From assembly GCA_900553855.1 (NCBI GenBank), contig USFG01000003.1, forward strand, positions 75,351-139,350: a stretch of DNA of 64,000 bases, read 5' to 3'. The notes beneath the pieces were generated by a model. The model did not search any database, was not told the DNA's origin, and worked only from the letters and a program-made list of their open reading frames with translations. The DNA comes from an uncultured Mycoplasmatota bacterium. Its GTDB lineage: Bacteria; Bacillota_I; Bacilli_A; RF39; UBA660. Positions 27,165-36,277 of this stretch are shown here, in pieces. The translations under genes and the position numbers were made by a program. Positions within the stretch are counted from its first letter, which is position 1. Each line of letters starts with the position of its first letter.

Positions 27165-28178
27165 ATGAAAAAGAAATTATTAATTTGTTTAGCTGTTTTA
27201 GGTTTAACTAGCGGTTGTGGAAAGGTATCTACTTTACCAAATGGGAATGATGCTTTAGTTTCATTTAGTAATACTAATTTAGGTATTAGTGCTGGTGACT
27301 TATATAGTGAAGTTAAAGGTACTGCTTTATCTAAGTTAATTGATATGATTGATACTAAAATTCTTTTAGATAAGTATCCAGACAAATCAAGTGATGCTGA
27401 TAAATACGTTAATGAACAATATGATTTAATCAAAACTAATTTTAAAGATGATAAGGGTAAATTTGATGAAGAAGCATTAAAAGAACAAATTTATGCTTAT
27501 TATGGTATTACTGATATCGATAAATTTAAAGATATTATTAGATTAAATTATTATCGTACTGAAGCTGTTAATGATTATGCTAAAAAAAGTGTTACTGATA
27601 AACAAATTCAAAAATATTATGATGAAAATGTTTATGGTGATATTTCTTGTAAGCATATTTTAATTACACCAGCTGTAACTGATAATATGAGTGATGAAGA
27701 TAAAACTAAAGCTGATAAAGAAGCTCTTCAAAAAGCTAAAGATATTATTAAGAAACTTAAAAATGGTGAATCTTTTGATGATTTAGCTAAAGAATATTCA
27801 GATGATACTTCTAATAAAGATAAAGGTGGAGATTTAGGATATTTCAATACTGGTGATATGTTAGAAGAATTTGAAAAAGCTGCTTTTGCTCTTAAAAAAG
27901 GTAAATATACTACTACACCTGTTAAAACTAAATATGGATATCATATTATTTTAAAAACAGATGAAAAAGAAAAACCTTCTTTAGAAGATAAAAAAGAAGA
28001 AATTATTAAGACTTTAGCATCTGAAGCTAAATCTAAAGATACTGCATTAAGTATAAATGCTTTAGTTGAACTAAGAAAAGAATATGGCATGAACATTGAA
28101 GATGATGAAATGAGTAAATTATATTCAACTTATATTTCTAATTCTTTATTAAGTGCTAAATCAAATAGTTCTAAATAA
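27165..28178 (+). CDS. prsA: PrsA-like foldase lipoprotein (parvulin peptidyl-prolyl isomerase)
   Basis: 337 residues. A lipoprotein signal peptide ends in LTSGCG (lipid-bearing Cys18). Residues 30-155 form the N-terminal chaperone part, and about 157-270 the parvulin domain (ISCKHILITPAV, GESFDDLAKEYSDDTS, GGDLGYFNTGDM, KTKYGYHIILKTD). It acts on the outer face of the membrane, where it helps secreted proteins fold. The ribosome site is AGGAGGG and the promoter is near consensus. It is monocistronic and ends in a hairpin shared with the convergent recX operon. Confidence 0.95.
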   Translation: MKKKLLICLAVLGLTSGCGKVSTLPNGNDALVSFSNTNLGISAGDLYSEVKGTALSKLIDMIDTKILLDKYPDKSSDADKYVNEQYDLIKTNFKDDKGKFDEEALKEQIYAYYGITDIDKFKDIIRLNYYRTEAVNDYAKKSVTDKQIQKYYDENVYGDISCKHILITPAVTDNMSDEDKTKADKEALQKAKDIIKKLKNGESFDDLAKEYSDDTSNKDKGGDLGYFNTGDMLEEFEKAAFALKKGKYTTTPVKTKYGYHIILKTDEKEKPSLEDKKEEIIKTLASEAKSKDTALSINALVELRKEYGMNIEDDEMSKLYSTYISNSLLSAKSNSSK

Positions 28179-28213
28179 AAAAATTATCTTGAAATATAGA
28201 TAATTTTTTATTT
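28173..28213. terminator. Bidirectional terminator between prsA and the recX operon
   Basis: AAATTATCT/AGATAATTT stem extended by A/T pairs, T runs on both sides, covering both stop codons. Confidence 0.75.
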
Positions 28214-28510
28214 GTTTTTTTTCTTTTCGTCTAAAGCATATTTATTTAAGGTTGTTTCTTTTAATTTTAATAGTTTATAATAAAATATTAATAAACCTAT
28301 TATTATAATGGCATCTACTATATAATCAATAGTCTTACCGCTAAAATAGTATCTAAAATAAACATCTGCTATTACTAGAAAGAAACATCCATAAGTTAAA
28401 AATAAATAATAATTTACTTTTTTATATAAATCATTAAATTTAGAATTTTTAATATTCTTTTTTAATGATTTCTTTTCTTCACTACTTAGTCTATTATAAT
28501 ATGTTTTCAA
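28208..28510 (-). CDS. Hypothetical two-helix membrane protein
   Basis: 100 residues with two membrane segments (about 33-53, YYLFLTYGCFFLVIADVYF, and 60-80, IDYIVDAIIIIGLLIFYY) between charged ends. No family recognised. It starts inside the last codons of recX (17-base overlap), so it is translationally coupled to recX. Confidence 0.7.
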   Translation of the reverse strand: MKTYYNRLSSEEKKSLKKNIKNSKFNDLYKKVNYYLFLTYGCFFLVIADVYFRYYFSGKTIDYIVDAIIIIGLLIFYYKLLKLKETTLNKYALDEKKKNK

Positions 28511-29255
28511 TTAATACATCTCCTATTTCTTCTTCTCTATATCCTTTTTGATATAATTTTCTTTTTATAAAATAATATAATTCTTTTCCTTGATATTTCT
28601 TTTGATATTTCTTAATCAATTTTTCAATATCTTTTTTTATGATAACTTTATTGTCTACTTTAATATCATTAAGATATTCTGCAAACATTTCTTTGGGATA
28701 TCCTAAGTTTGTTAAATAATTTGTAATATTAATTTTTAAATTATATTCATTTAATTTATTATTATTTTTGATTTTTTTCTGAATAATTTTATCGATCTTT
28801 TCATTAAAATCTTTATTTAAATATTTATCTATTTCTTCATTTGTAAAACCTAAATTAAGGAGTTCTCTTTTTATTTTAAGAGGACCGGATATTCCAAAAT
28901 TATATTTGTCATTAATATAACTTTTAACATATAAATCTCGATCTAAATAATTGTATTTATTTAGTTTATCAATTGTTTTATCAATTGTATCATGGGTAAA
29001 ATCTTTTTTCTTTAAATAATCTCTTATTTCTTTTTCACATCTTTGCTTGCTATTTAAATATTTTAAACTTAAATAATAAGCATCTAAACTTTTGTTATAT
29101 TTAATTATTTCTTCATATTCTTTATTAGAAATATTTTTGGTTATAAGTAGGTTATACTTTAAGATTACTTCATCATATAGCTTTACTGCTTCTCCACTTT
29201 TAAATTTTAACTCGTAAACATTTGATTTTATTTTTTTATACTCTTTGATTTCCAT
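28494..29255 (-). CDS. recX: Regulatory protein RecX
   Basis: 253 residues made of repeated three-helix modules typical of RecX (LKYLNSKQRCEKEIRDYLKK, YLDRDLYVKSYINDKYNFG, GPLKIKRELLNLGFTNEEID, YYFIKRKLYQKGYREEEIG). RecX binds RecA filaments and limits recombination. The -10 (TAAAAT, 29262-29267) is six bases from the ATG and there is no ribosome site, so the mRNA is probably leaderless. Confidence 0.9.
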   Translation of the reverse strand: MEIKEYKKIKSNVYELKFKSGEAVKLYDEVILKYNLLITKNISNKEYEEIIKYNKSLDAYYLSLKYLNSKQRCEKEIRDYLKKKDFTHDTIDKTIDKLNKYNYLDRDLYVKSYINDKYNFGISGPLKIKRELLNLGFTNEEIDKYLNKDFNEKIDKIIQKKIKNNNKLNEYNLKINITNYLTNLGYPKEMFAEYLNDIKVDNKVIIKKDIEKLIKKYQKKYQGKELYYFIKRKLYQKGYREEEIGDVLIENIL

Positions 29256-29261
29256 AAATTT

Positions 29262-29290
29262 ATTTTACATAATAATTTTTTAAATAGCAA
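29262..29290 (-). promoter_or_regulatory. recX promoter, leaderless type
   Basis: TTGCTA (29285-29290), a 17-base spacer and TAAAAT (29262-29267), ending six bases before the start codon. Confidence 0.5.
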
Positions 29291-29296
29291 TAAGAT

Positions 29297-30034
29297 TTAC
29301 TTATGATATTTTCTTTCAAAGTCATTTAAGCATAAAACGATTGTTATTCCGACTATTGATAACATAAAAAGATTATTAAAATATGTACTTATAAATGTTG
29401 TAATTAATTCACTAAAGTATTTATTTCCATAAGTAAAATTATTAATAATACCACTAAATGTGATTAATATTTTTGGTAAACATAGCAAGATAGATGATGA
29501 CAATATTAATTCTTTAATAAATTCTAGTTTCTTAATTAATAGATAATTTATAAAGATAAATGTGAACATGATAATTATGTAAATTATGGTAATAAATAAA
29601 CAATCATATATATTTAGATATATTTTATTAAGTTTTTGATATTCACTTGTCATAAAGATATTATTATCAATTATCGAATTAACATCTTTACTATATTTTT
29701 CAATTGTTTTTTGATCTTTGCTATATTTACTTACAATCGTTTTAATCTCATCGTAATGATTAATTTTATTTCCTCTAACAATTAAATTAACATCTTTTTT
29801 TAAAATATCGATACTATAATACTCGATTAATTCTTCTTTTAGTTTGTCATTAACTATTATATCATCTAAATTTTGTAAGACATTTGAATAAGCTTTTTGA
29901 TAATAATTTAATTTTTCAAGATTTGTTATTATATTATTTGGTCTTAGTTCAATTTGAAATTCAATAAATAGAATAAATATAATAGTTAAAACAAACATAA
30001 TAAAGGTATTAATATGAACTAGTATTTTTTTCAT
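29297..30034 (-). CDS. Hypothetical membrane protein at the end of the cps control block
   Basis: 245 residues, four predicted membrane segments (about 8-28, 146-168, 178-198 and 218-238). A soluble, probably extracellular helical region lies between the first two. No family recognised. It overlaps the sortase stop by one base, so it belongs to the cpsC-cpsD-cpsB-sortase transcript and may act with the sortase. Confidence 0.7.
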   Translation of the reverse strand: MKKILVHINTFIMFVLTIIFILFIEFQIELRPNNIITNLEKLNYYQKAYSNVLQNLDDIIVNDKLKEELIEYYSIDILKKDVNLIVRGNKINHYDEIKTIVSKYSKDQKTIEKYSKDVNSIIDNNIFMTSEYQKLNKIYLNIYDCLFITIIYIIIMFTFIFINYLLIKKLEFIKELILSSSILLCLPKILITFSGIINNFTYGNKYFSELITTFISTYFNNLFMLSIVGITIVLCLNDFERKYHK

Positions 30035-31200
30035 TATGATTCACCTACCCATTTTGTTTTATCAAGTTTTGCATATATTATTAATCTTTTGTTACCATAT
30101 AGTTCTTTATTGGGATAACATGTGTACAAAATTAAATCATAATCTTTTTCTAGTGAATTTAAATTTGTTTCATTAACTATTTTAGATGTTTTAACAGTAT
30201 ATTCAAATTTAGCATAATTTGTTTCAATTACAATTTTATTACCATTTTTTAAATTTGAAAGATTCTTAAATATCCCGGTGTTATGACCGGATAATACGAC
30301 TTTGTCCTTATCACCTGGAATGTCATATAAACTTGATGTTCCAACTCCTCGCTTTAAGATATTAATACTGTCTCCAAAATATATGTTATCACTTTCGTTA
30401 TTTAAGTAGATTGTTCCATATTTTGTTCCATATGATGGATATGAAACTATTTTTTTATCAATTACAGTTGTTTCTTGGTTTGCGATTTTTTCATTAACGT
30501 TCATTAATGAGATTACGTCTAATCCTAAGGTAATATTTTCTCTAAATAAAGTAGTTATAGTTAATAACAATATAGTGCAATATATTAAACTATTATTTAA
30601 TAATGGATTTATTTTAAATATTCTTAAAGTTATAAATGTTATTAAAAGGATTGTTAATGAGATGATTGTAATTTTAACTACTTTATTTATTCCGACATAA
30701 TTTAACTTTTGAGTTGTTTTTATAACATTAGTTAATACGCCATTATCATATATTTTTACTTCTTCATTATTTTTATCAATTACCAAATTTGAATCTACTT
30801 TAGTTGTTGTTTTAACTTCATTATTTTCTTCTTTTTTATCAGTAATCTTGGGTGATCTTAGGATAATACTATTGGAATTATTATATAGGCTATATAATTC
30901 TGACTTAACATTTGAGGGAATATTTTTTTTACCGTCACTACTACATACATCATAGCTGTTAATTATAGATATAGCTTTGGAAATATTGCTATAGATAATA
31001 TCTAGATCACTACTACTTACATCTCTTTCATTTAACATTCTAGTATATGAATTTTTAAATCCTTTAATTAATGCTCCAGTAGATCCGGGACATGTACTGA
31101 CACTATTAGAAAGAGAAATGATATCTTCTTTTGTTGCTCCATATGCAGTAATACTAAATGTTAATATGAAAAAAAGAATAGCTAATTTTAAATATTTCAT
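30034..31200 (-). CDS. Sortase with a large N-terminal extracytoplasmic region
   Basis: 388 residues. Signal peptide (1-21, ending in ITAYGA), a region with paired Cys, a charged linker, two or three membrane segments (about 168-225), then the sortase domain. Catalytic residues: His near 305 in LSGHNTGIF, Cys near 358 in LILYTCYPNKE, Arg near 372 in NKRLIIYAK. Sortases join surface proteins or pili to the cell wall. The sorted substrates are not evident; the glycine-rich proteins at 61-64 kb have no LPxTG. It overlaps cpsB by four bases (ATGA), linking it to capsule assembly. The membrane position in the middle of the chain is unusual. Confidence 0.85.
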   Translation of the reverse strand: MKYLKLAILFFILTFSITAYGATKEDIISLSNSVSTCPGSTGALIKGFKNSYTRMLNERDVSSSDLDIIYSNISKAISIINSYDVCSSDGKKNIPSNVKSELYSLYNNSNSIILRSPKITDKKEENNEVKTTTKVDSNLVIDKNNEEVKIYDNGVLTNVIKTTQKLNYVGINKVVKITIISLTILLITFITLRIFKINPLLNNSLIYCTILLLTITTLFRENITLGLDVISLMNVNEKIANQETTVIDKKIVSYPSYGTKYGTIYLNNESDNIYFGDSINILKRGVGTSSLYDIPGDKDKVVLSGHNTGIFKNLSNLKNGNKIVIETNYAKFEYTVKTSKIVNETNLNSLEKDYDLILYTCYPNKELYGNKRLIIYAKLDKTKWVGES

Positions 31201-31940
31201 TTAATCCTCTCTTTCTTGAAAAAAGTACTTGTATCCAATATTTTATATGCTTCTATATCTTCATTATTTATTATTTTATCAAAATTTTTAGATAATAATT
31301 CTTCTTTTAGTTTTTTATTAACTAATTTATCTAAAATTTCATATGCTTTTTCTAAATCAGCACAATCATGATGGGTATCTGTTCCTAAAATACAAATCAT
31401 TTGTTTTTTAATTAATAATTCTAAATTTTCTTTAGCACTTTTACCATATTTTCCTAAAAGTGATGTTATATTTCCTTGAAGTAAGCATCCTAAATTTATG
31501 TATTCAACTAAGGTATTTAAATCAATGTAGTGATATCTTTCTGGATGAGCAATTATTGGTACTATTCCTTTATTTCTTAAATTAAATAAAATATCATAAG
31601 CTATATCTAATTTTTCTCTTAATGGAAGTTCAACTAATAAATATTTAGAATTATTAATAGTACTAATATTATTATTGTCTATATTTTCTAATATATTATT
31701 ATCTATAAAAACTTCGTTACCTAAATATAATTTTATACTAGTTGATTTTTGTAATTCTTCTAATTTTTCTTTTTTATTTTTATTATTGCAATTATAATTT
31801 GTCCCTATAATATAATGAGGAGTTAAGACAATTTCTGTAACTCCTCTATTACTCATTTCATTTAATATTTTAATACTTGTTTCGATTGATTCTGAACCAT
31901 CATCAATTCCAAATATTAAATGATTATGTATGTCTTTCAT
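31197..31940 (-). CDS. cpsB: PHP-type tyrosine-protein phosphatase of the capsule locus
   Basis: 247 residues. PHP-fold metal-site motifs: DIHNHLIFGIDDGS at the N-terminus, LTPHYI, NEVFI, AHPERY and TDTHHD. In Streptococcus CpsB/Wzh removes phosphate from the CpsD kinase and so tunes capsule length. It ends in TGA and overlaps both neighbours, between cpsD and the sortase. Confidence 0.93.
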   Translation of the reverse strand: MKDIHNHLIFGIDDGSESIETSIKILNEMSNRGVTEIVLTPHYIIGTNYNCNNKNKKEKLEELQKSTSIKLYLGNEVFIDNNILENIDNNNISTINNSKYLLVELPLREKLDIAYDILFNLRNKGIVPIIAHPERYHYIDLNTLVEYINLGCLLQGNITSLLGKYGKSAKENLELLIKKQMICILGTDTHHDCADLEKAYEILDKLVNKKLKEELLSKNFDKIINNEDIEAYKILDTSTFFKKERIK

Positions 31941-32605
31941 TAATTATAATATTTACCATAGTAATAATGGTCTTTCTTATTTTCAAGTTTGTTAACTATA
32001 ACTCCGGCAATTTTAGCACCACTATTTTCTAAAGCTTTCTTACTTTGTTCTAATAAATCAATAGGTGTTATTTTATAAGCACTAACTAGTACTACTTCAT
32101 CAGCAAATTTTGTTAGAACTAACGCATCTGTTACGGCGTTTATAGGTGGACAATCAATTATAATTAAATCATATTTTTCTTTTAATAATTCTAATAATTC
32201 TTTTGTTTTTTCTGATCCTAAAAGTTCGCTTGGGTTTGGTGGAACAATTCCGCTTGGAATGACATCTAAATTTTTAATTTCAGTTTTGCATATATATTTG
32301 CTATATTTTTTAACATCTTCTAATAATAATGAAGATAATCCTTTATCTTTATCTAAATCAAATATTTTATGTTGTCTTCCTTTACGCATATCGGCATCAA
32401 TAAGAATTGTTTTACAATCTATCATACTAAATGAAGCTGCTAAATTTGCGGAAACAAAACTTTTTCCTTCACCAGGCATTGAACTTGTAATTAGAATAAC
32501 ATTCTTTTCATTACCGACAAATGTAAATTCTAGATTTGTTCTTAAAGTTCTTATTGCTTCACTAACATGACTTTTAGGTCTATTATAAACTAGTAACTCA
32601 TTCAT
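31940..32605 (-). CDS. cpsD: Bacterial tyrosine kinase of the capsule locus
   Basis: 221 residues. BY-kinase with Walker A SSMPGEGKS (about 42-50), Walker A' TILIDADMRKG and Walker B LIIIDCPP. The C-terminal tail carries a tyrosine cluster (DHYYYGKYYN) for autophosphorylation. It works with CpsC, which supplies the membrane part. The ATG at 32603-32605 is chosen because GGAGGT lies eight bases before it. It overlaps cpsC by eight bases. Confidence 0.94.
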   Translation of the reverse strand: MNELLVYNRPKSHVSEAIRTLRTNLEFTFVGNEKNVILITSSMPGEGKSFVSANLAASFSMIDCKTILIDADMRKGRQHKIFDLDKDKGLSSLLLEDVKKYSKYICKTEIKNLDVIPSGIVPPNPSELLGSEKTKELLELLKEKYDLIIIDCPPINAVTDALVLTKFADEVVLVSAYKITPIDLLEQSKKALENSGAKIAGVIVNKLENKKDHYYYGKYYN

Positions 32606-33266
32606 GTTTTCTACCTCCAACAGGAATTGCACCAATAACTGGAATATTTAACTTTCTTTCGACTTCTTCAACAGTCTTAATAGTTGTATCAAAATAGAAC
32701 ATAATAAATACGACTGCTAAACTAAGAATAATTCCAATCATTAAATAAATAGCTATGCTTTTAATTAAATTTATATTATAAGGTTTTTGACTAGCTTCTG
32801 CATAATCGATAATTCCAATATTTTGAATATTATATAATTTAATTACTTCAGCATTAAATACTTTTGCTGTTTCATTAGCAATATTTTTAGCTAAATTACT
32901 ATCTTCATCTGCAACTGTTATTTTAATTATTTCAGTATCGTTAACGTTGGCTACAGCAATATTTTTTTGAAGTGTTTCAATATCATATTCCAAACTTAAA
33001 TTGTCGATAACCTTTCCAACTACTTTTCTACTTTTAATTATTTCAGTATAAGTATCAATTAAATTTTTATTTAATATAATATCATTACTTGTAATTGTAT
33101 TGTTTTCAGTAGTTAGTAATACAGTTGTATAACTTTTATATTTTGGAACTTTTATAAAAGCATCATAACTAAAACCAATTATTAAAACTACAAATACGAT
33201 AGATAACATTAAAAATATTTTACTTACAAAATAATTAAGCAATTCTTTTAAATCTATTTCTTCCAT
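32598..33266 (-). CDS. cpsC: Capsule chain-length/kinase-activator membrane protein (Wzz family)
   Basis: 222 residues with two membrane segments (about 17-38 and 170-193) flanking an extracellular domain (YKSYTTVLLTT ... IDYAEASQKPYNINLIKS). The proline-containing second-helix approach and short cytoplasmic tail (PVIGAIPVGGRKHE) are typical of CpsC/YwqC. It activates the tyrosine kinase and controls polymer length. First gene of the control block, behind a good promoter. Confidence 0.92.
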   Translation of the reverse strand: MEEIDLKELLNYFVSKIFLMLSIVFVVLIIGFSYDAFIKVPKYKSYTTVLLTTENNTITSNDIILNKNLIDTYTEIIKSRKVVGKVIDNLSLEYDIETLQKNIAVANVNDTEIIKITVADEDSNLAKNIANETAKVFNAEVIKLYNIQNIGIIDYAEASQKPYNINLIKSIAIYLMIGIILSLAVVFIMFYFDTTIKTVEEVERKLNIPVIGAIPVGGRKHE

Positions 33267-33288
33267 AATCTTTTACTCCTCAAGATTA

Positions 33289-33317
33289 ATTATATAATAT
33301 GTTGGTTTTTATTTCAA
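33289..33317 (-). promoter_or_regulatory. Promoter of the cpsCDB-sortase block
   Basis: TTGAAA (33312-33317), a 17-base spacer and TATAAT (33289-33294). Just upstream on the same strand, a CCTAC/GTAGG hairpin followed by TGTTTTT (about 33323-33345) may isolate the block. Confidence 0.8.
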
Positions 33318-33420
33318 TTAAAAACAGCCTACGATTGTAGGAAAAATCGTTTAATTTGATCATAATAAAATGTATTTTATTTAATGTGATAAAATCCTTA
33401 AGCAAGCTTGTAACTTCTAA

Positions 33421-33524
33421 CTATAATTTTTTTACATTGCTAAATGCTTTATAAAATTGCTTCATTCTGATTAAAGTACGGCGATTATATTTTTACTTAC
33501 TTCTTCCAACTATTTTCCTTATTT
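33421..33524 (-). pseudogene. Decayed fragment of a second YhcG/DUF1016-type gene
   Basis: Downstream of the YhcG gene the minus strand reads GKIVGRSK, a stop, KYNRRTLIRMKQFYKAFSNV and KKL, then a stop. The RTLxRMKQFYKAF text is the hallmark of the DUF1016 N-terminal domain and corresponds to NLKRYRQFYMLIQ in the intact neighbour. Two stops and missing flanks show it is a remnant. Supported by reading only; no alignment was run. Confidence 0.6.
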
Positions 33525-34409
33525 CTATACTAATTCAAACTCTCTTGATATAATTCTCTTATCACTGCAATATTCGATTATATATTCATTATCTTTTTTA
33601 CATATAATTATTCCAATTGTTTTATCTTGATTTGATTTCTTTAAATTCTTATCAATATAATTCATATAAATTTCTATTTGTCCGATATGTTCTTTTTTTA
33701 ATTTAGTTACTTTTAGTTCTACAACAACATAGCAATTAAAATCTATGTTATATAATAATAAATCTATGTAATTATAATTTTTTCCTATTTTTATAGGATA
33801 TTCATTGCTAACAAAGCTAAAGCCTGATCCTAGTTCTTGCATAAAATTTATAATATCTTCTAATATAAATTGTTGTAAAACTTTCTCGGATATTTCAGTA
33901 TATTTATTTGTGTTTTTAATTAATATTGGATTCTTTACTAAGTCAGGTAATAGAGGTTGTTCATTTCCAACAAATTTTGATTTTGCACTTTCACTTAATC
34001 TTTCATATTCTTTGGATTTAATTCGTTCACGTAATTGTCTTTTTGTTAAATTTTGTTTGATACATAAATTAATATAGAACACAACCTTAGGCATATCTTT
34101 TATAGACAATAATTCAACATATTGACTCCAACTCAATTGGTGCGCCATTGGAGCACCTTTTTGAATCAACATATAAAATTGCCTGTATCTTTTTAAATTT
34201 GTTACATTATAACCTTTTCCAAGTTCGAGTGTTAACTTTTTAGAATACTCATTTATTATACCTTCGCCATATTTTTTACCAGCTTCACTTAATAACTTTC
34301 CAACATTATATCTTGTTTCTAAATCCTTACGATTTATTAGATAATTTTTTACTTTTTTGTTTATCTCATTGTTAATGAATTCATTTTTTATTTCTTCGTA
34401 GTAATTCAT
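33525..34409 (-). CDS. YhcG-family PDDEXK nuclease-domain protein
   Basis: 294 residues. N-terminal DUF1016 helical domain (about 1-150: RYNVGKLLSEAGKKYGEGII, RYRQFYMLIQ, LSWSQYVELLSI) and C-terminal PDDEXK nuclease-like domain (about 165-294) with IDLLLYN and VVELKV supplying the Asp and ExK. Relatives are common in genomic islands beside restriction systems; the DNA target is unknown. It sits between the two capsule blocks with its own consensus promoter and a possible operator, so it is probably a later insertion. At 294 residues it is somewhat shorter than common relatives (about 340-370). Confidence 0.87.
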   Translation of the reverse strand: MNYYEEIKNEFINNEINKKVKNYLINRKDLETRYNVGKLLSEAGKKYGEGIINEYSKKLTLELGKGYNVTNLKRYRQFYMLIQKGAPMAHQLSWSQYVELLSIKDMPKVVFYINLCIKQNLTKRQLRERIKSKEYERLSESAKSKFVGNEQPLLPDLVKNPILIKNTNKYTEISEKVLQQFILEDIINFMQELGSGFSFVSNEYPIKIGKNYNYIDLLLYNIDFNCYVVVELKVTKLKKEHIGQIEIYMNYIDKNLKKSNQDKTIGIIICKKDNEYIIEYCSDKRIISREFELV

Positions 34410-34441
34410 TTTGTCCTTCTTTCTTATAAGTTATAAAATAT

Positions 34442-34470
34442 ATTATATATATCATACATTTGTTTGTCAA
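34442..34470 (-). promoter_or_regulatory. Promoter of the YhcG-type gene
   Basis: TTGACA (34465-34470), a 17-base spacer and TATAAT (34442-34447); full consensus. Confidence 0.88.
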
Positions 34471-34490
34471 TTGATAATCGTACATTTGTT
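34451..34490 (-). repeat. Direct repeat over the YhcG promoter (possible operator)
   Basis: ATCATACATTTGTT (34451-34464) and ATCGTACATTTGTT (34477-34490) on the plus strand: 13 of 14 bases agree, period 26. One copy fills the spacer and the other lies just upstream of the -35, as expected of a repressor or activator site. Confidence 0.5.
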
Positions 34491-34504
34491 ATTATTTTGT
34501 TACA

Positions 34505-34535
34505 TATAAAAACAGTAACATTAAATAGTTGCTGC
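34505..34535 (-). terminator. Weak terminator after vanZ
   Basis: AGCAGCAAC/GTTACTGTT imperfect hairpin with TTTTT on the minus strand. Confidence 0.4.
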
Positions 34536-34540
34536 TAATA

Positions 34541-34993
34541 TTAATTTTCTTTATTTTTAATAAATAATAATTTATATAAATATGTTCCTATTAAAATACC
34601 GATAGAATCTATTAAAACATCTCTAATATTTCCACTTCTACCACTTATAAATAATTGATGAAATTCGTCAGTACATGAATATAAAATAGATAAACCAATT
34701 GCATAATAAATATTTGTAACACTATATTGCTTTAATAAATTAAACATTAAAAAACCTAAAATTAAATATTCAGTTATATGAGCTATTTTTCTAATATAAA
34801 ATGATGAATTTTTAACTATTATTTCTTTTTCATTATTAGAAGTTTCATTATTTGTTATTTTATCTTTTATTTCAATCATGGTAGTTATTACTTTATCGCT
34901 TGTACTAGTTGATTTATTTGCATCTGCACTTGAAAAAGAAAATATTACAATCATCCATAAAATTAACACTATAAAACTTATTATTTTTTTCAT
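34541..34993 (-). CDS. VanZ-family membrane protein
   Basis: 150 residues with about four membrane segments. VanZ-like motifs: FSFSSADANKS at the end of the first helix, RKIAHITEYLILGFL, YSCTDEFHQLFISGRSGNIRDVLIDSIG. Members occur in glycopeptide resistance clusters and commonly beside polysaccharide genes; the biochemical role is not settled. It has AAGGGAAG before its ATG and a TATAAT (extended TGC) upstream, and it lies between the two capsule blocks. Confidence 0.88.
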   Translation of the reverse strand: MKKIISFIVLILWMIVIFSFSSADANKSTSTSDKVITTMIEIKDKITNNETSNNEKEIIVKNSSFYIRKIAHITEYLILGFLMFNLLKQYSVTNIYYAIGLSILYSCTDEFHQLFISGRSGNIRDVLIDSIGILIGTYLYKLLFIKNKEN

Positions 34994-35075
34994 TATATTA
35001 CTTCCCTTTAAATAACAATATTATAGCAAATTATTATAATATAGATAGTTATTATTAAATTAAAAGTGTTAAGTT

Positions 35076-35111
35076 TACAATAAAAAAGATAGAATAATTA
35101 ATATCCTATCC
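35076..35111 (-). terminator. Terminator of the capsule synthesis operon
   Basis: AGGATAG/CTATCTT hairpin followed by TTTT, overlapping the end of ugd. Confidence 0.65.
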
Positions 35112-36277
35112 TAATCTCTTGCAAATATATCTCTTGTATATATTTTATTCTCTATATCTTTTATATTATCATCAATTCTATTAACAATAATAATGTCAGA
35201 TAATTTTTTAAATTCATTTAGATCATTTACTACTTTACTATTAAAGAAATTATCTTCTTTTAATGTAGGTTCATAAACAATGACTTCGATTCCTTTACCT
35301 TTTATTCTTTTCATTACACCCTGAATAGCACTTGCTCTAAAATTATCAGAACCAGATTTCATTGTTAATCTATATATACCGACTACTTTAGGATTTCTTT
35401 TAATTATCATATTAGCAATATGATCTTTTCTAGTTCTATTAGATTCTACTATAGCACTTATAATATTTTCAGGTACATCTTTATAATTAGCTTTTAATTG
35501 TTTAGTATCTTTTGGTAAACAATATCCACCAAAACCAAATGATGGATTATTATAATGATTACCTATTCTTGGATCTAAACATACACCATCAATAATGTCT
35601 TTAGTATTTAGTCCTTTTAATTCAGCATAAGTATCTAATTCATTAAAATATGCTACTCTTAAAGCTAAGTACGTATTGGCAAATAACTTAACTGCTTCTG
35701 CTTCAGTACTATTCATATATTTAATTACAACATCTTCTTTCAAACAAGATTCTTTTAATAAATTAGCAAATTTTTCTGCCCTTTTACTTTTTTCTCCAAC
35801 AATAATTCTTGATGGATATAAATTATCATAAAGAGCTTTACCTTCTCTTAGAAATTCAGGGCTAAACATAATATTATCTATGTTATATTTCTTTTTAATA
35901 CTTTCGATAAAACCAACGGGAATTGTAGATTTAACTACCATTGTTGTATCAATATTCATAGATATTACTTTTTTTATAATATCTTCTACAGATGATGTAT
36001 CAAAATAATTTTGTTCTGAATCATAATTAGTTGGAGTACTTATAATTATAAATTTTGCACCAGTAAATGCTTCTTTATAATCTAAAGTTGCTTTTAAATT
36101 AAGATTTTTTTCTTTAAAATATTTTTCAATATATTCATCTTGAATTGGACTAATTCTATTATTTATTTTCTCTACTTTTTCAGGTATAACATCTAGTGCT
36201 ACTACCTCATTTTTAACACTTAGTAATGTAGCTAGAGATAATCCTACATAACCAGTTCCTGCTACAGCAATTTTCAT
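35111..36277 (-). CDS. ugd: UDP-glucose 6-dehydrogenase
   Basis: 388 residues. NAD-binding [13 protein letters not shown] at the N-terminus, [21 protein letters not shown], and the active-site Cys in [15 protein letters not shown]. It oxidises UDP-glucose twice to UDP-glucuronate. It starts one base after the epimerase stop; the two reactions would give UDP-GlcA and then UDP-GalA for the capsule. Last gene of the synthesis operon. Confidence 0.95.
   Translation of the reverse strand: MKIAVAGTGYVGLSLATLLSVKNEVVALDVIPEKVEKINNRISPIQDEYIEKYFKEKNLNLKATLDYKEAFTGAKFIIISTPTNYDSEQNYFDTSSVEDIIKKVISMNIDTTMVVKSTIPVGFIESIKKKYNIDNIMFSPEFLREGKALYDNLYPSRIIVGEKSKRAEKFANLLKESCLKEDVVIKYMNSTEAEAVKLFANTYLALRVAYFNELDTYAELKGLNTKDIIDGVCLDPRIGNHYNNPSFGFGGYCLPKDTKQLKANYKDVPENIISAIVESNRTRKDHIANMIIKRNPKVVGIYRLTMKSGSDNFRASAIQGVMKRIKGKGIEVIVYEPTLKEDNFFNSKVVNDLNEFKKLSDIIIVNRIDDNIKDIENKIYTRDIFARD

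Noticed and set aside
33525..34409. The YhcG-type gene as part of a full restriction-modification system
   Set aside because: No methyltransferase, specificity or helicase gene adjoins it; its neighbours are capsule genes and vanZ.
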